From: Pseudomonadota bacterium
Lineage (GTDB): Bacteria > Pseudomonadota > Gammaproteobacteria > Steroidobacterales > Steroidobacteraceae
Length of the DNA stretch: 64,000 nt
Direction: 5' to 3'
Assembly (NCBI GenBank): GCA_947454465.1
Contig: CANGJP010000003.1
Coordinates: forward strand, 44,506 to 108,505
Shown here: piece by piece, positions 18,748 to 27,093 of the stretch
How the letters are laid out: each line of letters opens with the position of its first letter
Position numbering within the stretch: position 1 is the stretch's first letter
The notes under the pieces: model-generated
Told to the model about the DNA's origin: nothing
The model's input: the letters and a program-made list of their open reading frames with translations, nothing else
The model's database searches: none
Position numbers and translations under genes: made by a program

Positions 18748-18896
18748 ATAGGGCACCTAGCCGATCAGAACGGTAGAAACAGCAACCTTGTTGACAAAAC
18801 AATCATGCTATCGTCTACCCTACCAATCGAAGGCTCGAGACTACACCAAAGCCGAGAATAGGGACTGCAAGCAACCGACGCTTATAGATAAATACA

Positions 18897-18920
18897 TTAA
18901 GGCGCTTTACAGCGCCTTAA
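18897..18920 (-). terminator. Intrinsic terminator overlapping a gene end
   Basis: Perfect inverted repeat TTAAGGCGCT / AGCGCCTTAA with a 4-nt loop. It contains the stop codon of the minus-strand fumarylacetoacetase-like gene; on that strand it is followed by the moderately T-rich TGTATTTATC. Confidence 0.65.
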
Positions 18921-20013
18921 CTGGATTGGTCAGGGTGCCAATCCCCTCGTAGGTACATACTGATTTATCACCATCCTTAAAAAAAACCGGTGGCTTACGG
19001 GCACTGCCAACACCACCTGGCGTGCCAGTAGCAATCACATCACCCGCTTGCAAGGTGAGAATGTTCGAGGCGTACACTACTTGCTCGAAAACCGTATGAA
19101 TCATCATTGACGTATTGCCTTCCTGCATCACTTCGCCATTGAGCGAATAACGAATAGGTAGATTTTGAGGATCGGTGACAAACTCTTTAGGCACAATAAA
19201 TGGACCCAACGGTGCAAAGGTATCGTGCGATTTACCAATCAACCAATCAGAACCATAACGGACATCACCACGGCCTTCACGATCAGAGACATCATTCTCT
19301 AGCGTATAGCCAAAAATATAATCAGCGGCATGAGCAAGAGGTATGCGACTGGCTTTACGCGCAATGACAATACCTAACTCACATTCCCAGTCGACCATCT
19401 TGCGACCTGGCGGCAATAAAATGGTTTCACCTTCAGCAATGATCGCTGACGGGGCTTTCAAGAACATATACGGATTCCAGCGCTGATCGTCAGTAGCACG
19501 ATCCCAAATCGCGGTTGCGCTCTTGGTGCCCGCAGGCGCGGCACCGGGCTCGTTATCGGCAGGCACGCCAATGTTGCGCATGCTTTGAGATTCCACCGCA
19601 TGCGCTCGATAGTTGATTGCCGTGTTGAGCAACTTTGATGGCTGCACTGGGGGACGCACCCCCACATCTTTAAGCGCATGCACATAGGCTAACTTCTGTG
19701 TGGCAGCTGCTGCATTAACGATTGAAACAATCTCGACTATCCGCGAACGCAACTCAACGTCATAGCGTGCCATCAGATCCAACATGTCAGTAGGCGACTT
19801 CACCTTAGACGCAGGTTTCTTGATTGCGTCATTGGCTGCAGATACATCAATCACCAACTGATCACGCAACACCACACCGACAAAAGGTTTACCGTTACGC
19901 TCAAAAGTGCCGAGCTTGTAAGTCGTTTGTGCAGTGGCCGCGCTGGCGCCCTGACTTAACATCACACCGATTATGAACAGGGTGCGCAGGTGTCGAATCA
20001 AAGAAGCAGTCAT
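18907..20013 (-). CDS. Fumarylacetoacetate-hydrolase-family protein with signal peptide
   Basis: A 368-residue protein (ATG at 20013, AAGG ribosome-binding site; the longer frame to 20058 has no support). The C-terminal ~240 residues are an FAH domain: the metal-binding VDWECELGIVI (about 206-216), GYTLENDVSDRE, and GDVIATGTPGGVG near the end. Family members hydrolyse or decarboxylate acylpyruvates and oxo-acids. The N terminus (RHLRTLFIIGVMLSQGASA) is a signal peptide with ASAATA cleavage sites, so the protein is predicted to be exported, unlike typical cytoplasmic FAH enzymes. It is flanked by other exported proteins. Confidence 0.85.
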   Translation of the reverse strand: MTASLIRHLRTLFIIGVMLSQGASAATAQTTYKLGTFERNGKPFVGVVLRDQLVIDVSAANDAIKKPASKVKSPTDMLDLMARYDVELRSRIVEIVSIVNAAAATQKLAYVHALKDVGVRPPVQPSKLLNTAINYRAHAVESQSMRNIGVPADNEPGAAPAGTKSATAIWDRATDDQRWNPYMFLKAPSAIIAEGETILLPPGRKMVDWECELGIVIARKASRIPLAHAADYIFGYTLENDVSDREGRGDVRYGSDWLIGKSHDTFAPLGPFIVPKEFVTDPQNLPIRYSLNGEVMQEGNTSMMIHTVFEQVVYASNILTLQAGDVIATGTPGGVGSARKPPVFFKDGDKSVCTYEGIGTLTNPVKAL

Positions 20014-20232
20014 ATGCAGTACCTTAAAGAAGATTGAGTAAAAATCGGTCAGATGCACGGCAAAGAGCGACTGTGCATTACATCAAACCACTGGCTTATC
20101 TTGTACCCGTCTTGACCAAACTTAAGCCAACGGACGCGAATTGGCTCGCTTTCTAAACCTCGCCCACAACCAATGTTGCTACAATCTTTGCCCACTTTGC
20201 TGCCTTTTCTTCAATTGAAGCAGATTGCACCG

Positions 20233-21042
20233 ATGATCACTAAGTCCACACTGAGCCTGACTGCACTGGCCCTAGCCTGTGGCCTGACTACTGCTTTGTC
20301 TGCCGCCGCACCCTTACAACCCACCACGCCGCCTGATTTTTCCGGGGTGTACTTCAACGTTCAGAATTTAGGTGGTGGATCTGATCCGGCAAAGCCTGGC
20401 AAACCTGATCCGGACGCCCCACCACCTCCGCCGCCGAAATCATCTGCGCCGGTCAATGATGGCTCACTCGGTCGTCCAGCCAATCTACCACCATTGAATG
20501 ACGAGTACCTCGCGCAATGGGACATCATCGCCAAATCACGAACTGCGGGTTTAGCCGAGTACGACAGCTCTGCTAAATGCTTACCACCCGGCATGCCATT
20601 TATGATGGGCATGGTGTATGGCATGGAAATTATGCAAACCAAGGATAAGGTCACGATCTTCAGCGAATGGATGGATGCGCTACGCCGTATTTATTTAGAT
20701 GGCCGCCAAGCCACGCAGAAACATTTTGATGACCCTACCTTTGCAGGCTATTCCACGGGACATTGGGAAGATGACACACTGGTGGTTGAAACAGTGGCGC
20801 TGCGCGCCGAGAGCCAACTCGATGGCGGCGGTTCACCACACAGTGATGCCTTAACTGTCACTGAGCGCATTCGCTTCATTGGTCCAGGCCTATTGGAAGA
20901 TCGTATCATCGCCAATGATCCCAAAGCCTTTACCAAGCCGTGGGAAACCTCCCGCACCTATCGCAAGGCCTCGCCACCTTATGATGAACTACGCGAATTC
21001 GCCTGCGCTGAAGGGTTAATACTGGCGCCGGGATATCATTAG
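20233..21042 (+). CDS. Exported protein of unknown function with Pro-rich linker
   Basis: A 269-residue protein with a signal peptide (start ATG 20233) cleaved near LSAAAP. A Pro/Asp/Lys-rich linker (residues about 55-80) precedes a domain with the pattern KCLPPGMPFMMG, FSEWMDALRRIYLDGR, STGHWEDDTLVVETV and ELREFACAEGL. The same domain is the C-terminal half of the product encoded at 21702-22802. I know this pattern from uncharacterised exported proteins of proteobacteria and acidobacteria, without assigned function. The next gene encodes a DUF6152 protein. Confidence 0.7.
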   Translation: MITKSTLSLTALALACGLTTALSAAAPLQPTTPPDFSGVYFNVQNLGGGSDPAKPGKPDPDAPPPPPPKSSAPVNDGSLGRPANLPPLNDEYLAQWDIIAKSRTAGLAEYDSSAKCLPPGMPFMMGMVYGMEIMQTKDKVTIFSEWMDALRRIYLDGRQATQKHFDDPTFAGYSTGHWEDDTLVVETVALRAESQLDGGGSPHSDALTVTERIRFIGPGLLEDRIIANDPKAFTKPWETSRTYRKASPPYDELREFACAEGLILAPGYH

Positions 21043-21086
21043 GCCACCGTGGCTGACTGATTTTATCTGAATTGATCAGGCCGAAA

Positions 21087-21485
21087 ATGAACATGAATTT
21101 GCGTAGCCCCTTTGTGTGTGTACTGCTAGCGATCAGCCTCTACAGCCTCACCCCCGTATCTGCTCATCACAGCAATGTCGCCTTTGAAACATTGAAAATT
21201 CAGGAAGCCACAGGCACGGTTACCGACTGGAAATGGACCAATCCCCATACGTGGCTTTATCTTGCAGTCGATGAGGGTAATGGTCTCAAGACTGAATGGG
21301 CCTTTGAAGGGCGTGCCCCAGGATTACTCTCACGCACAGGCTGGTCAGCTAAAACTTTTAAGAAGGGTGACATACTGACCATCCATTACAGCCCAGCCAA
21401 AGATGGCACCAAAACGGGCTTGATTGCTCGAGTCACCCTTGCTGATGGCACCATCCTGCCTTATACCCCGCCAACCACTCAGTGA
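21087..21485 (+). CDS. Exported DUF6152 family protein
   Basis: A 132-residue protein (ATG 21087; ATG 21093 also possible). The signal peptide ends in SLTPVSA, so cleavage would leave His27-His28 (HHSNVAFE) at or near the mature N terminus. Other conserved spots are TGTVTDWKWTNPHTWLY (His54), EWAFEGRAPGLLSRTGW and KKGDILTIHYSPAKDG, all typical of DUF6152. Function unknown. It sits 44 nt after the gene encoding the partner domain, and both domains are fused in the downstream gene. Confidence 0.78.
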   Translation: MNMNLRSPFVCVLLAISLYSLTPVSAHHSNVAFETLKIQEATGTVTDWKWTNPHTWLYLAVDEGNGLKTEWAFEGRAPGLLSRTGWSAKTFKKGDILTIHYSPAKDGTKTGLIARVTLADGTILPYTPPTTQ

Positions 21486-21701
21486 ACCTCCTACATCGCT
21501 GCTAAAATCAGTGCCTCTGGCTACAGTGTTGATTAGGACAACGTCAATATTGTTTGCAACTCATGGCCTTATTTTTTGCATATTAATTCGCCACCATCTG
21601 CTAACGCTGTGATTTGAAAACGACAGACTCCAGCAAATCTATTGATTCATCAGAGCCACTCTAAGTGCAACGTTTATATTAATCTGTAGAGGGAGAACGC
21701 C

Positions 21702-22802
21702 ATGAAATCATTCATCAAAGCCGGATTACTTGGCTGGGTCACACTGGCGACCATCGCCCAGGCACATCACTCGTCTGCACCCCACTACGACGCATCCAAA
21801 ACCGTGGAAGTCGAAGGCACAGTCACGAAATTTATGTTTGTGAATCCGCACGCCTACATTTATTTCAATGTTACAAATGGCTCAGGCAAACCAGTGGAAT
21901 GGCGCTGCGAACTGTCAGCTCGCGCATCCCTAGAACGACTCGGCTGGACCGCCGACCTGTTCAAGAGCGGAGAAAAGATCACGGTCAACGGTGCACCGGC
22001 ACGTCGCGAAGATAATGTCTGCTCAACAAATAAAATCACCCTGGCCGATGGCCGCACCCTTGGACGTGAACAAAAAATTTCAGTGGCCACCACTACACCT
22101 GTAACTGCCGCAAAAACAACTCGAACCGCCCGACTCAGCGATGGCCATCCAAATCTTGAAGGCTCGTGGGTCTCTCAAGGTGGACCCGGTGGGCCGCCCC
22201 CGGGTGCAGGGGGTGCAGTTGGCATGAGTGGGCCGCCCGGTGCACCTGGCGCTGCAGGCATGTCGGCCTTCCCCGCTCAAACTACTGCGGGCGCCACCGC
22301 GGCCAAACTCTACGACCAACGGTTTGATGACCCCGCCATCAAGTGCAATCCTGCCAATATCATTTTCGGCTGGACCCATGACAGCAATGTCAACAAGATC
22401 ACACAGGCCAAAGATGCCATCACCCTCACCTATGGCTACATGGACTTCGTGCGTACCATTTACATGAACATGGCCGAGCATCCTAAGAAAATCACCCCCA
22501 GTACCGGCGGTCATTCAATCGGTCAATGGGACGGCGACGTACTTACTGTTGATACGGTTGGATTCCTACCCGGCGTACTCATACCGCTTTCTGGACTGAT
22601 GCACAGCGATCAACTCCATATCATCGAGCGGTTTACCGTAGACAACTCGGCAGGCACGCTGACTCGAGAATACCGAGTGGAAGATGCGCTGTATTTGCAG
22701 GCCCCTTACTCCGGCAAAGACGTGCAATCCCTGTCTGCCAAACCCTACACGCCATATAACTGTGTGGAACTGTCGGGCAAAAACAACTTGCGCACTAATT
22801 AA
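21702..22802 (+). CDS. Exported fusion of DUF6152 domain and partner domain
   Basis: A 366-residue protein with a strong AGGGAGAA ribosome-binding site. The signal peptide ends in IAQA, followed by HHSSAPHYD, as in the smaller DUF6152 protein. Residues about 22-125 are DUF6152 (GTVTKFMFVNPHAYIYF, EWRCELSARASLERLGW). A Gly/Pro/Ala/Met-rich linker covers about 160-190. The rest resembles the protein encoded at 20233: KCNPANIIFGW, DFVRTIYMNM, SIGQWDGDVLTVDTVGF and the C-terminal YNCVELSGKN. It therefore joins in one chain the two domains encoded separately upstream. Confidence 0.78.
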   Translation: MKSFIKAGLLGWVTLATIAQAHHSSAPHYDASKTVEVEGTVTKFMFVNPHAYIYFNVTNGSGKPVEWRCELSARASLERLGWTADLFKSGEKITVNGAPARREDNVCSTNKITLADGRTLGREQKISVATTTPVTAAKTTRTARLSDGHPNLEGSWVSQGGPGGPPPGAGGAVGMSGPPGAPGAAGMSAFPAQTTAGATAAKLYDQRFDDPAIKCNPANIIFGWTHDSNVNKITQAKDAITLTYGYMDFVRTIYMNMAEHPKKITPSTGGHSIGQWDGDVLTVDTVGFLPGVLIPLSGLMHSDQLHIIERFTVDNSAGTLTREYRVEDALYLQAPYSGKDVQSLSAKPYTPYNCVELSGKNNLRTN

Positions 22803-23130
22803 TTTAACTTTATGTCTCCTAAAAGAGACAGCAACACAACAGACGGAGTGGTACCTACTCCGTCTCATTCCTCGATCAGTTAAACAGGCTCACCGCCATA
22901 CCGCGCACTTTTCTTTTCATTAATTCGCACATCCTTTGCCCCTACAAGGGATAATCAAACTGATCCTATGTAGGAAAATTGTCGGTCAAAAGAGCCCTCA
23001 GCGTTATCTATTTGAAAGATTCAAGACCTGCATATCCTCTGCATCGGCTATGATTTGGAGTGAACCTCTTCAAACAAGCCACTGATGGCTTTCTTTTTTA
23101 TAGCAGTGACAGTACTTCAGGTTAGTAATA
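22803..23130. other. Intergenic region with two hairpins
   Basis: No gene seen. Two inverted repeats follow the stop codon of the fusion gene: TGTCTC/GAGACA with a 6-nt loop (22813-22830) and AGACGGAGT/ACTCCGTCT with a 7-nt loop (22841-22865). Neither has a clear T-run, so they may be weak terminators or mRNA 3'-end structures. The remainder presumably holds the promoter of the next gene. Confidence 0.45.
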
Positions 23131-23832
23131 ATGCGCAGTAACGATTCAATTATATTATGTGGTTTGTTAATGGGCTCATTGATGGCCGCCGGTTGCGCCA
23201 CTGCCGCTGAACCAACGGTCAACACAACACCAGCTACACGCACCATTAAGGCCCAAATCTGGGTGGACAACTGGTTTGCCTTGTATTCAGGCAATACTTT
23301 AATTAAAGAAGACTCCGTACCCTATAACACCGAAATGTCATTCAATACGGAAGCCTTCACATTCACCACAACGTTACCGGCGCAACTCAGCGTGGTCATG
23401 AAAGACTACAAGGAAAACGACACAGGACTTGAATACATCGGGTCGCGTCGTCAGCAGGCGGGTGATGGCGGATTCATTGCACAATTTATTGATGCGTCTA
23501 CCAATGAAGTCCTGGCCGTCTCTAACGAAAACTGGCGTTGTACCACCATCCATCAAGCCCCACTAAACCTTAATGAGTGTGAGCGCTCATCCAACCCGCA
23601 ACAGGTATGCAAATCGAAAATCGAACCTGAACCTAACAACTGGAAAAGCTCCAGCTTCGATAGTAGCAGTTGGCCCAATGCAATCGTTCACTCAGTACGT
23701 GAAGTGCAACCGCATGGAGATTACGGCCGGTTCTCTTGGCAGTCAGCGGCTAAATTCATCTGGTCATCAGATATCGTGGTCGACAACACCGTGCTCTGTC
23801 GCTTCACGATTCCCGCTGCAACTAGCAAGTAA
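23131..23832 (+). CDS. Putative lipoprotein with galactose-binding-like C-terminal domain
   Basis: A 233-residue protein with a leader ending in MAAGC (lipobox, about Cys22). The body is rich in Trp and aromatic residues: IWVDNWFALYSGN, WRCTTIHQAPLNLNEC, then NNWKSSSFDSSSWPNA and AAKFIWSSDIVVDNTVLCR. The NW-FDSSSWP-W pattern resembles jelly-roll carbohydrate- or ligand-binding domains. I do not recognise a named family with certainty. A strong terminator follows directly. Confidence 0.6.
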   Translation: MRSNDSIILCGLLMGSLMAAGCATAAEPTVNTTPATRTIKAQIWVDNWFALYSGNTLIKEDSVPYNTEMSFNTEAFTFTTTLPAQLSVVMKDYKENDTGLEYIGSRRQQAGDGGFIAQFIDASTNEVLAVSNENWRCTTIHQAPLNLNECERSSNPQQVCKSKIEPEPNNWKSSSFDSSSWPNAIVHSVREVQPHGDYGRFSWQSAAKFIWSSDIVVDNTVLCRFTIPAATSK

Positions 23833-23867
23833 TCTCTCTACTTTAACTTGAGACAAGAAAAACAAAA

Positions 23868-23894
23868 CCCCGCAACAGTTGAACTGTTGCGGGG
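23868..23894. terminator. Strong bidirectional intrinsic terminator
   Basis: Perfect hairpin CCCCGCAACAGTT / AACTGTTGCGGGG with a single-base spacer, flanked by A4 on the left and T6 on the right, so it can end both the plus-strand lipoprotein gene and the minus-strand sulfatase gene. Confidence 0.95.
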
Positions 23895-23918
23895 TTTTTT
23901 CATCATCACCACTTATGG

Positions 23919-25505
23919 TTATTTTATAGCAGAGGCTCGCGCAGCCACCTCCGCTAAGGGCTCACCCTTCTCCACCGTATAACCCTGCAACACACCCGTA
24001 CCGGCCAACACATCACCTGCAGACATACCCGCCGCCGCAGTCATTCCAGCAGCAGGCTCCGCGGCCATCCCCGCTGCAGCCATGCCTTCTTCAGCAAGAC
24101 TGCGTGGAGCGCGAGGTGCAGCATCTAGATTAAACAACAGTTGCTTTACCTTCTCTGGTTGTTTAACGGCTAAATCCGTCGTTTCGGCTGGATCCGCCAC
24201 CACATCAAACAACATCACTGTTTTTCCATCCGCACCTAGCGCAGGCGAAGCAGCTGGCCCCACCAAAGCCGTCGGGGCACGTAAGACTTTCCATGGCCAT
24301 TGATACGCTGACTCATAGTAACCCGGCGCACCATTCACCACGCGATTACCTAACACCATGCTGACAGCGGAAGACTGAGGCGCACCCGCTAAGACGGACA
24401 TCACATCATGACCCACTAGGCGTTTATCATTCGGCACGTTACCACCCGCAGCTTTAATGAATGTGGGGAACCAGTCGAGCACGCTCACCACCGATTCCAA
24501 TTTCTTTCCGCCGGTTAAATGTCCTGGCCAATAGACAATGGCCGGCACGCGCTGTCCACCTTCAAATGACGACGCCTTATCACCGCGCAGCCCCCCTGCC
24601 GTGGCACCACCGGGAATCGGCGGACCATTATCACTGGCCCAAACAATCAGCGTATCGTTAGCCATGCCCTCAGATTCTACTGTGGCTAATACGCGAGCAA
24701 TCTGCGCATCGTTATGATCGACCATCGCAGCAAAAGTACGGCGAATTGGATTTGCGATATGTGCATAGCGTTGTACCACCGACTCCGGTGCTTGTAGAGG
24801 CGCATGCGGTGCATCGTAAGCAAGATACAGAAACAGGGGTTTACTCTTGTCGCGCGATTTAATCTGCTTGATCGCATCCTCGGTGAACAGATCAGTGGAA
24901 TAGCCGTCTTCACGCACCGACATCCCATTACGTTGCCAATCTAACTGTCCACCACTAGTCAAATGCGTATAGTGATCAATGAAGCCACCCAAAAAACCAT
25001 AAAAATAATCAAAGCCGCGCTTGTAAGGTGCATATTCCTCACGACTTTCACCCAAATGCCATTTACCGATCATCATGGTCTGATAACCGACTTGCTTTAG
25101 ATACTGTGGCAATAAGGTCGCTTCCATCGGTAGCGTTTCTTGTGTAGCAATGGGTGCATCCACACCAGTCTCTAGTGAAGAACGGCCTGTCATCAATGCT
25201 GCACGCGTTGGACTGCATACTGCAAACGTATAGTAACGATTCAGCTCCACACCACGCTTAGCGAGTTGATCAAGCGTTGGGGTTTTGACCTCTGACCCGT
25301 GATAACCCACATCGCCCCAACCAAGATCATCATTGAGAATAAAAATAATATTGGGCGGCCTGCTCGCTTTAGCAGGCGCCTGACCTAAAGCCGAATTAGG
25401 TCTGAGCACCGCAAAGACCGTCAACAACACACAGGACATGGCCACCAAGCCAGTCATCATGCGAACAGAAAGATGAGATGCCGATATTTTGAAATGATTA
25501 GCCAC
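23919..25505 (-). CDS. Exported sulfatase (arylsulfatase-like, formylglycine type)
   Basis: Start chosen is the GTG at 25505 (VANHFKIS), preceded by an AGGGGG ribosome-binding site; 528 residues. After a signal peptide or anchor the sulfatase domain starts with PNIIFILNDDLGWGD and holds the active-site CSPTR (Cys97, converted to formylglycine by a maturase). GKWHLG and WASDNGPP are also conserved. These enzymes hydrolyse sulfate esters, usually in the periplasm. The last ~60 residues form an unusual Ala/Met/Gly-rich stretch with repeated GMAA/GMSA units before a short charged tail. No sulfatase-maturing enzyme is visible in the window. Confidence 0.92.
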   Translation of the reverse strand: MANHFKISASHLSVRMMTGLVAMSCVLLTVFAVLRPNSALGQAPAKASRPPNIIFILNDDLGWGDVGYHGSEVKTPTLDQLAKRGVELNRYYTFAVCSPTRAALMTGRSSLETGVDAPIATQETLPMEATLLPQYLKQVGYQTMMIGKWHLGESREEYAPYKRGFDYFYGFLGGFIDHYTHLTSGGQLDWQRNGMSVREDGYSTDLFTEDAIKQIKSRDKSKPLFLYLAYDAPHAPLQAPESVVQRYAHIANPIRRTFAAMVDHNDAQIARVLATVESEGMANDTLIVWASDNGPPIPGGATAGGLRGDKASSFEGGQRVPAIVYWPGHLTGGKKLESVVSVLDWFPTFIKAAGGNVPNDKRLVGHDVMSVLAGAPQSSAVSMVLGNRVVNGAPGYYESAYQWPWKVLRAPTALVGPAASPALGADGKTVMLFDVVADPAETTDLAVKQPEKVKQLLFNLDAAPRAPRSLAEEGMAAAGMAAEPAAGMTAAAGMSAGDVLAGTGVLQGYTVEKGEPLAEVAARASAIK

Positions 25506-25657
25506 CTTAATACCCCCTAAAAACAATCAGCACATCGCCATGCTGTCACCAAGCAAACCAAAACACTAAGTGGAACCATGCTTCTGAATCAAGATAAACA
25601 CACAATAAAAACACAAAATCAACACAACGAGAAACTGATCACACGAATAAATCATCA

Positions 25658-27067
25658 TCAACCAACGGGCAGCACCAAACGAAGCTCGAACACGTCATCC
25701 GGTGTGTTTTCAAGAAACAAATCACCCCCATGAACGCGGGCAATTTCACGCGACAAACTCAGCCCCAATCCACTGCCATCAGTTCCTTGATAAAGCGACG
25801 CCTCTCCACGATAGAATCGATCAAACAATCGCTTTCGCTGCTCCAAAGACAGCGATTTACAACCATTACGAAAGCGAGTCTCAATGACATCATCTAACTG
25901 TCGCGACGACACTTGAATGGTTTCGGGTGAGACGCAATAACTCATGGCATTGGCGATCAAATTATTACAAAGCCGACTTAACAAAATTTCATCCCCCTTC
26001 AGCTTCAGCGAGGGCGCAATCGACGCTTTTAATACCAAACCATCAAGGACCATCGTCGCATCTGCAAGCAACTCATGCATAACCTGCGTCCAATCAATAA
26101 TTCTTTTATCCAACACCAAATGACCTGAATCGGCTTGGGATAACAACAACAATTTAGACGTAATTCTCGAGAGCTGCTGGACTTCCATCTGTAGCCCAAT
26201 GAGTAATTGTTGGTGACCCACGTCATAAGTAGTGGCCAAAGCCCCCTCGATTCGGCCTTGTAAAATGGTCAAAGGTGTTTTTAATTCATGGGCGGCATCG
26301 GCAGAAAATCGTACTGCCTGCTGAAAGCTTTTATTTAAGGCCAATAGCATCGCATTGTAATCATTAATTAGACCCTCAAATTCAGGCACATAAATAGGCA
26401 ACCCATCCTGCTTAAGCTCGGCTGTAGAAGATGTGTTTTTAATCGCATTAGTAATTAATTTGATAGGTAAAAACACATACCAAGCGAGCAACCATGCCGA
26501 AGCCAGTCCTAATACCAACGCAAAAGGAATATAAAATCCGGTTGCCCAGCTTGTAAACAACGCGGAAACTCTAAACATCAAGGATCTAATATCAACCGCA
26601 ATCACAGCTTCACCAGCAGATGTCCTCGCTCTGGCCATCAACCATGAGTAACCATTGACGATTAATTTAGTTTCGTCGCAAGCAATTGTAAGCAAGGCTT
26701 TATCTGGAGGACTTACTGGCGGTATCGTCCTGGGAATCCAAGTTAAATTTTTAGACTCTAATTGACCGTCCCAGTTGGCTGTCCTATAAGGGGTGCGCCC
26801 ATCACTTGGGATCCATGACAGCGCAACTGCATTGGGGTTGGCAAGATCCATAGCTCTAACAAAACGGGGAGTCACCAAGGTATCCACGTTGTGGCCTTTA
26901 TACAAAACAAGCTTGCGCACTTCCATGCACATGGCTGACCTTAACGCTTGACGATCAGTCTCACGAGCCAACCGATTAAAAAAAACCACAATGGCTAGTA
27001 ACATGATAGCCATCACGCCTAATGAAAACAAAAGAATACGGTACTTAAATTTTATTTTTATATGCAT
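25658..27067 (-). CDS. Sensor histidine kinase (second of a tandem pair)
   Basis: A 469-residue membrane kinase: TM helix about 11-31, periplasmic sensor about 32-175, second TM about 176-200, HAMP, HisKA with phospho-acceptor His260 (AAHELKTPLTIL), and a HATPase domain ending with GSGLGLSLSREIARVHGG. It starts 26 nt after the end of the paralogous kinase gene. Both sensors keep a Cys at position 47, just outside TM1, and another near 130, although the sensors are otherwise divergent. It likely signals to the regulator encoded at 28524-29231. Stimulus unknown. Confidence 0.93.
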   Translation of the reverse strand: MHIKIKFKYRILLFSLGVMAIMLLAIVVFFNRLARETDRQALRSAMCMEVRKLVLYKGHNVDTLVTPRFVRAMDLANPNAVALSWIPSDGRTPYRTANWDGQLESKNLTWIPRTIPPVSPPDKALLTIACDETKLIVNGYSWLMARARTSAGEAVIAVDIRSLMFRVSALFTSWATGFYIPFALVLGLASAWLLAWYVFLPIKLITNAIKNTSSTAELKQDGLPIYVPEFEGLINDYNAMLLALNKSFQQAVRFSADAAHELKTPLTILQGRIEGALATTYDVGHQQLLIGLQMEVQQLSRITSKLLLLSQADSGHLVLDKRIIDWTQVMHELLADATMVLDGLVLKASIAPSLKLKGDEILLSRLCNNLIANAMSYCVSPETIQVSSRQLDDVIETRFRNGCKSLSLEQRKRLFDRFYRGEASLYQGTDGSGLGLSLSREIARVHGGDLFLENTPDDVFELRLVLPVG

Positions 27068-27093
27068 AATTCGAATTATATATATTCAAGCTT

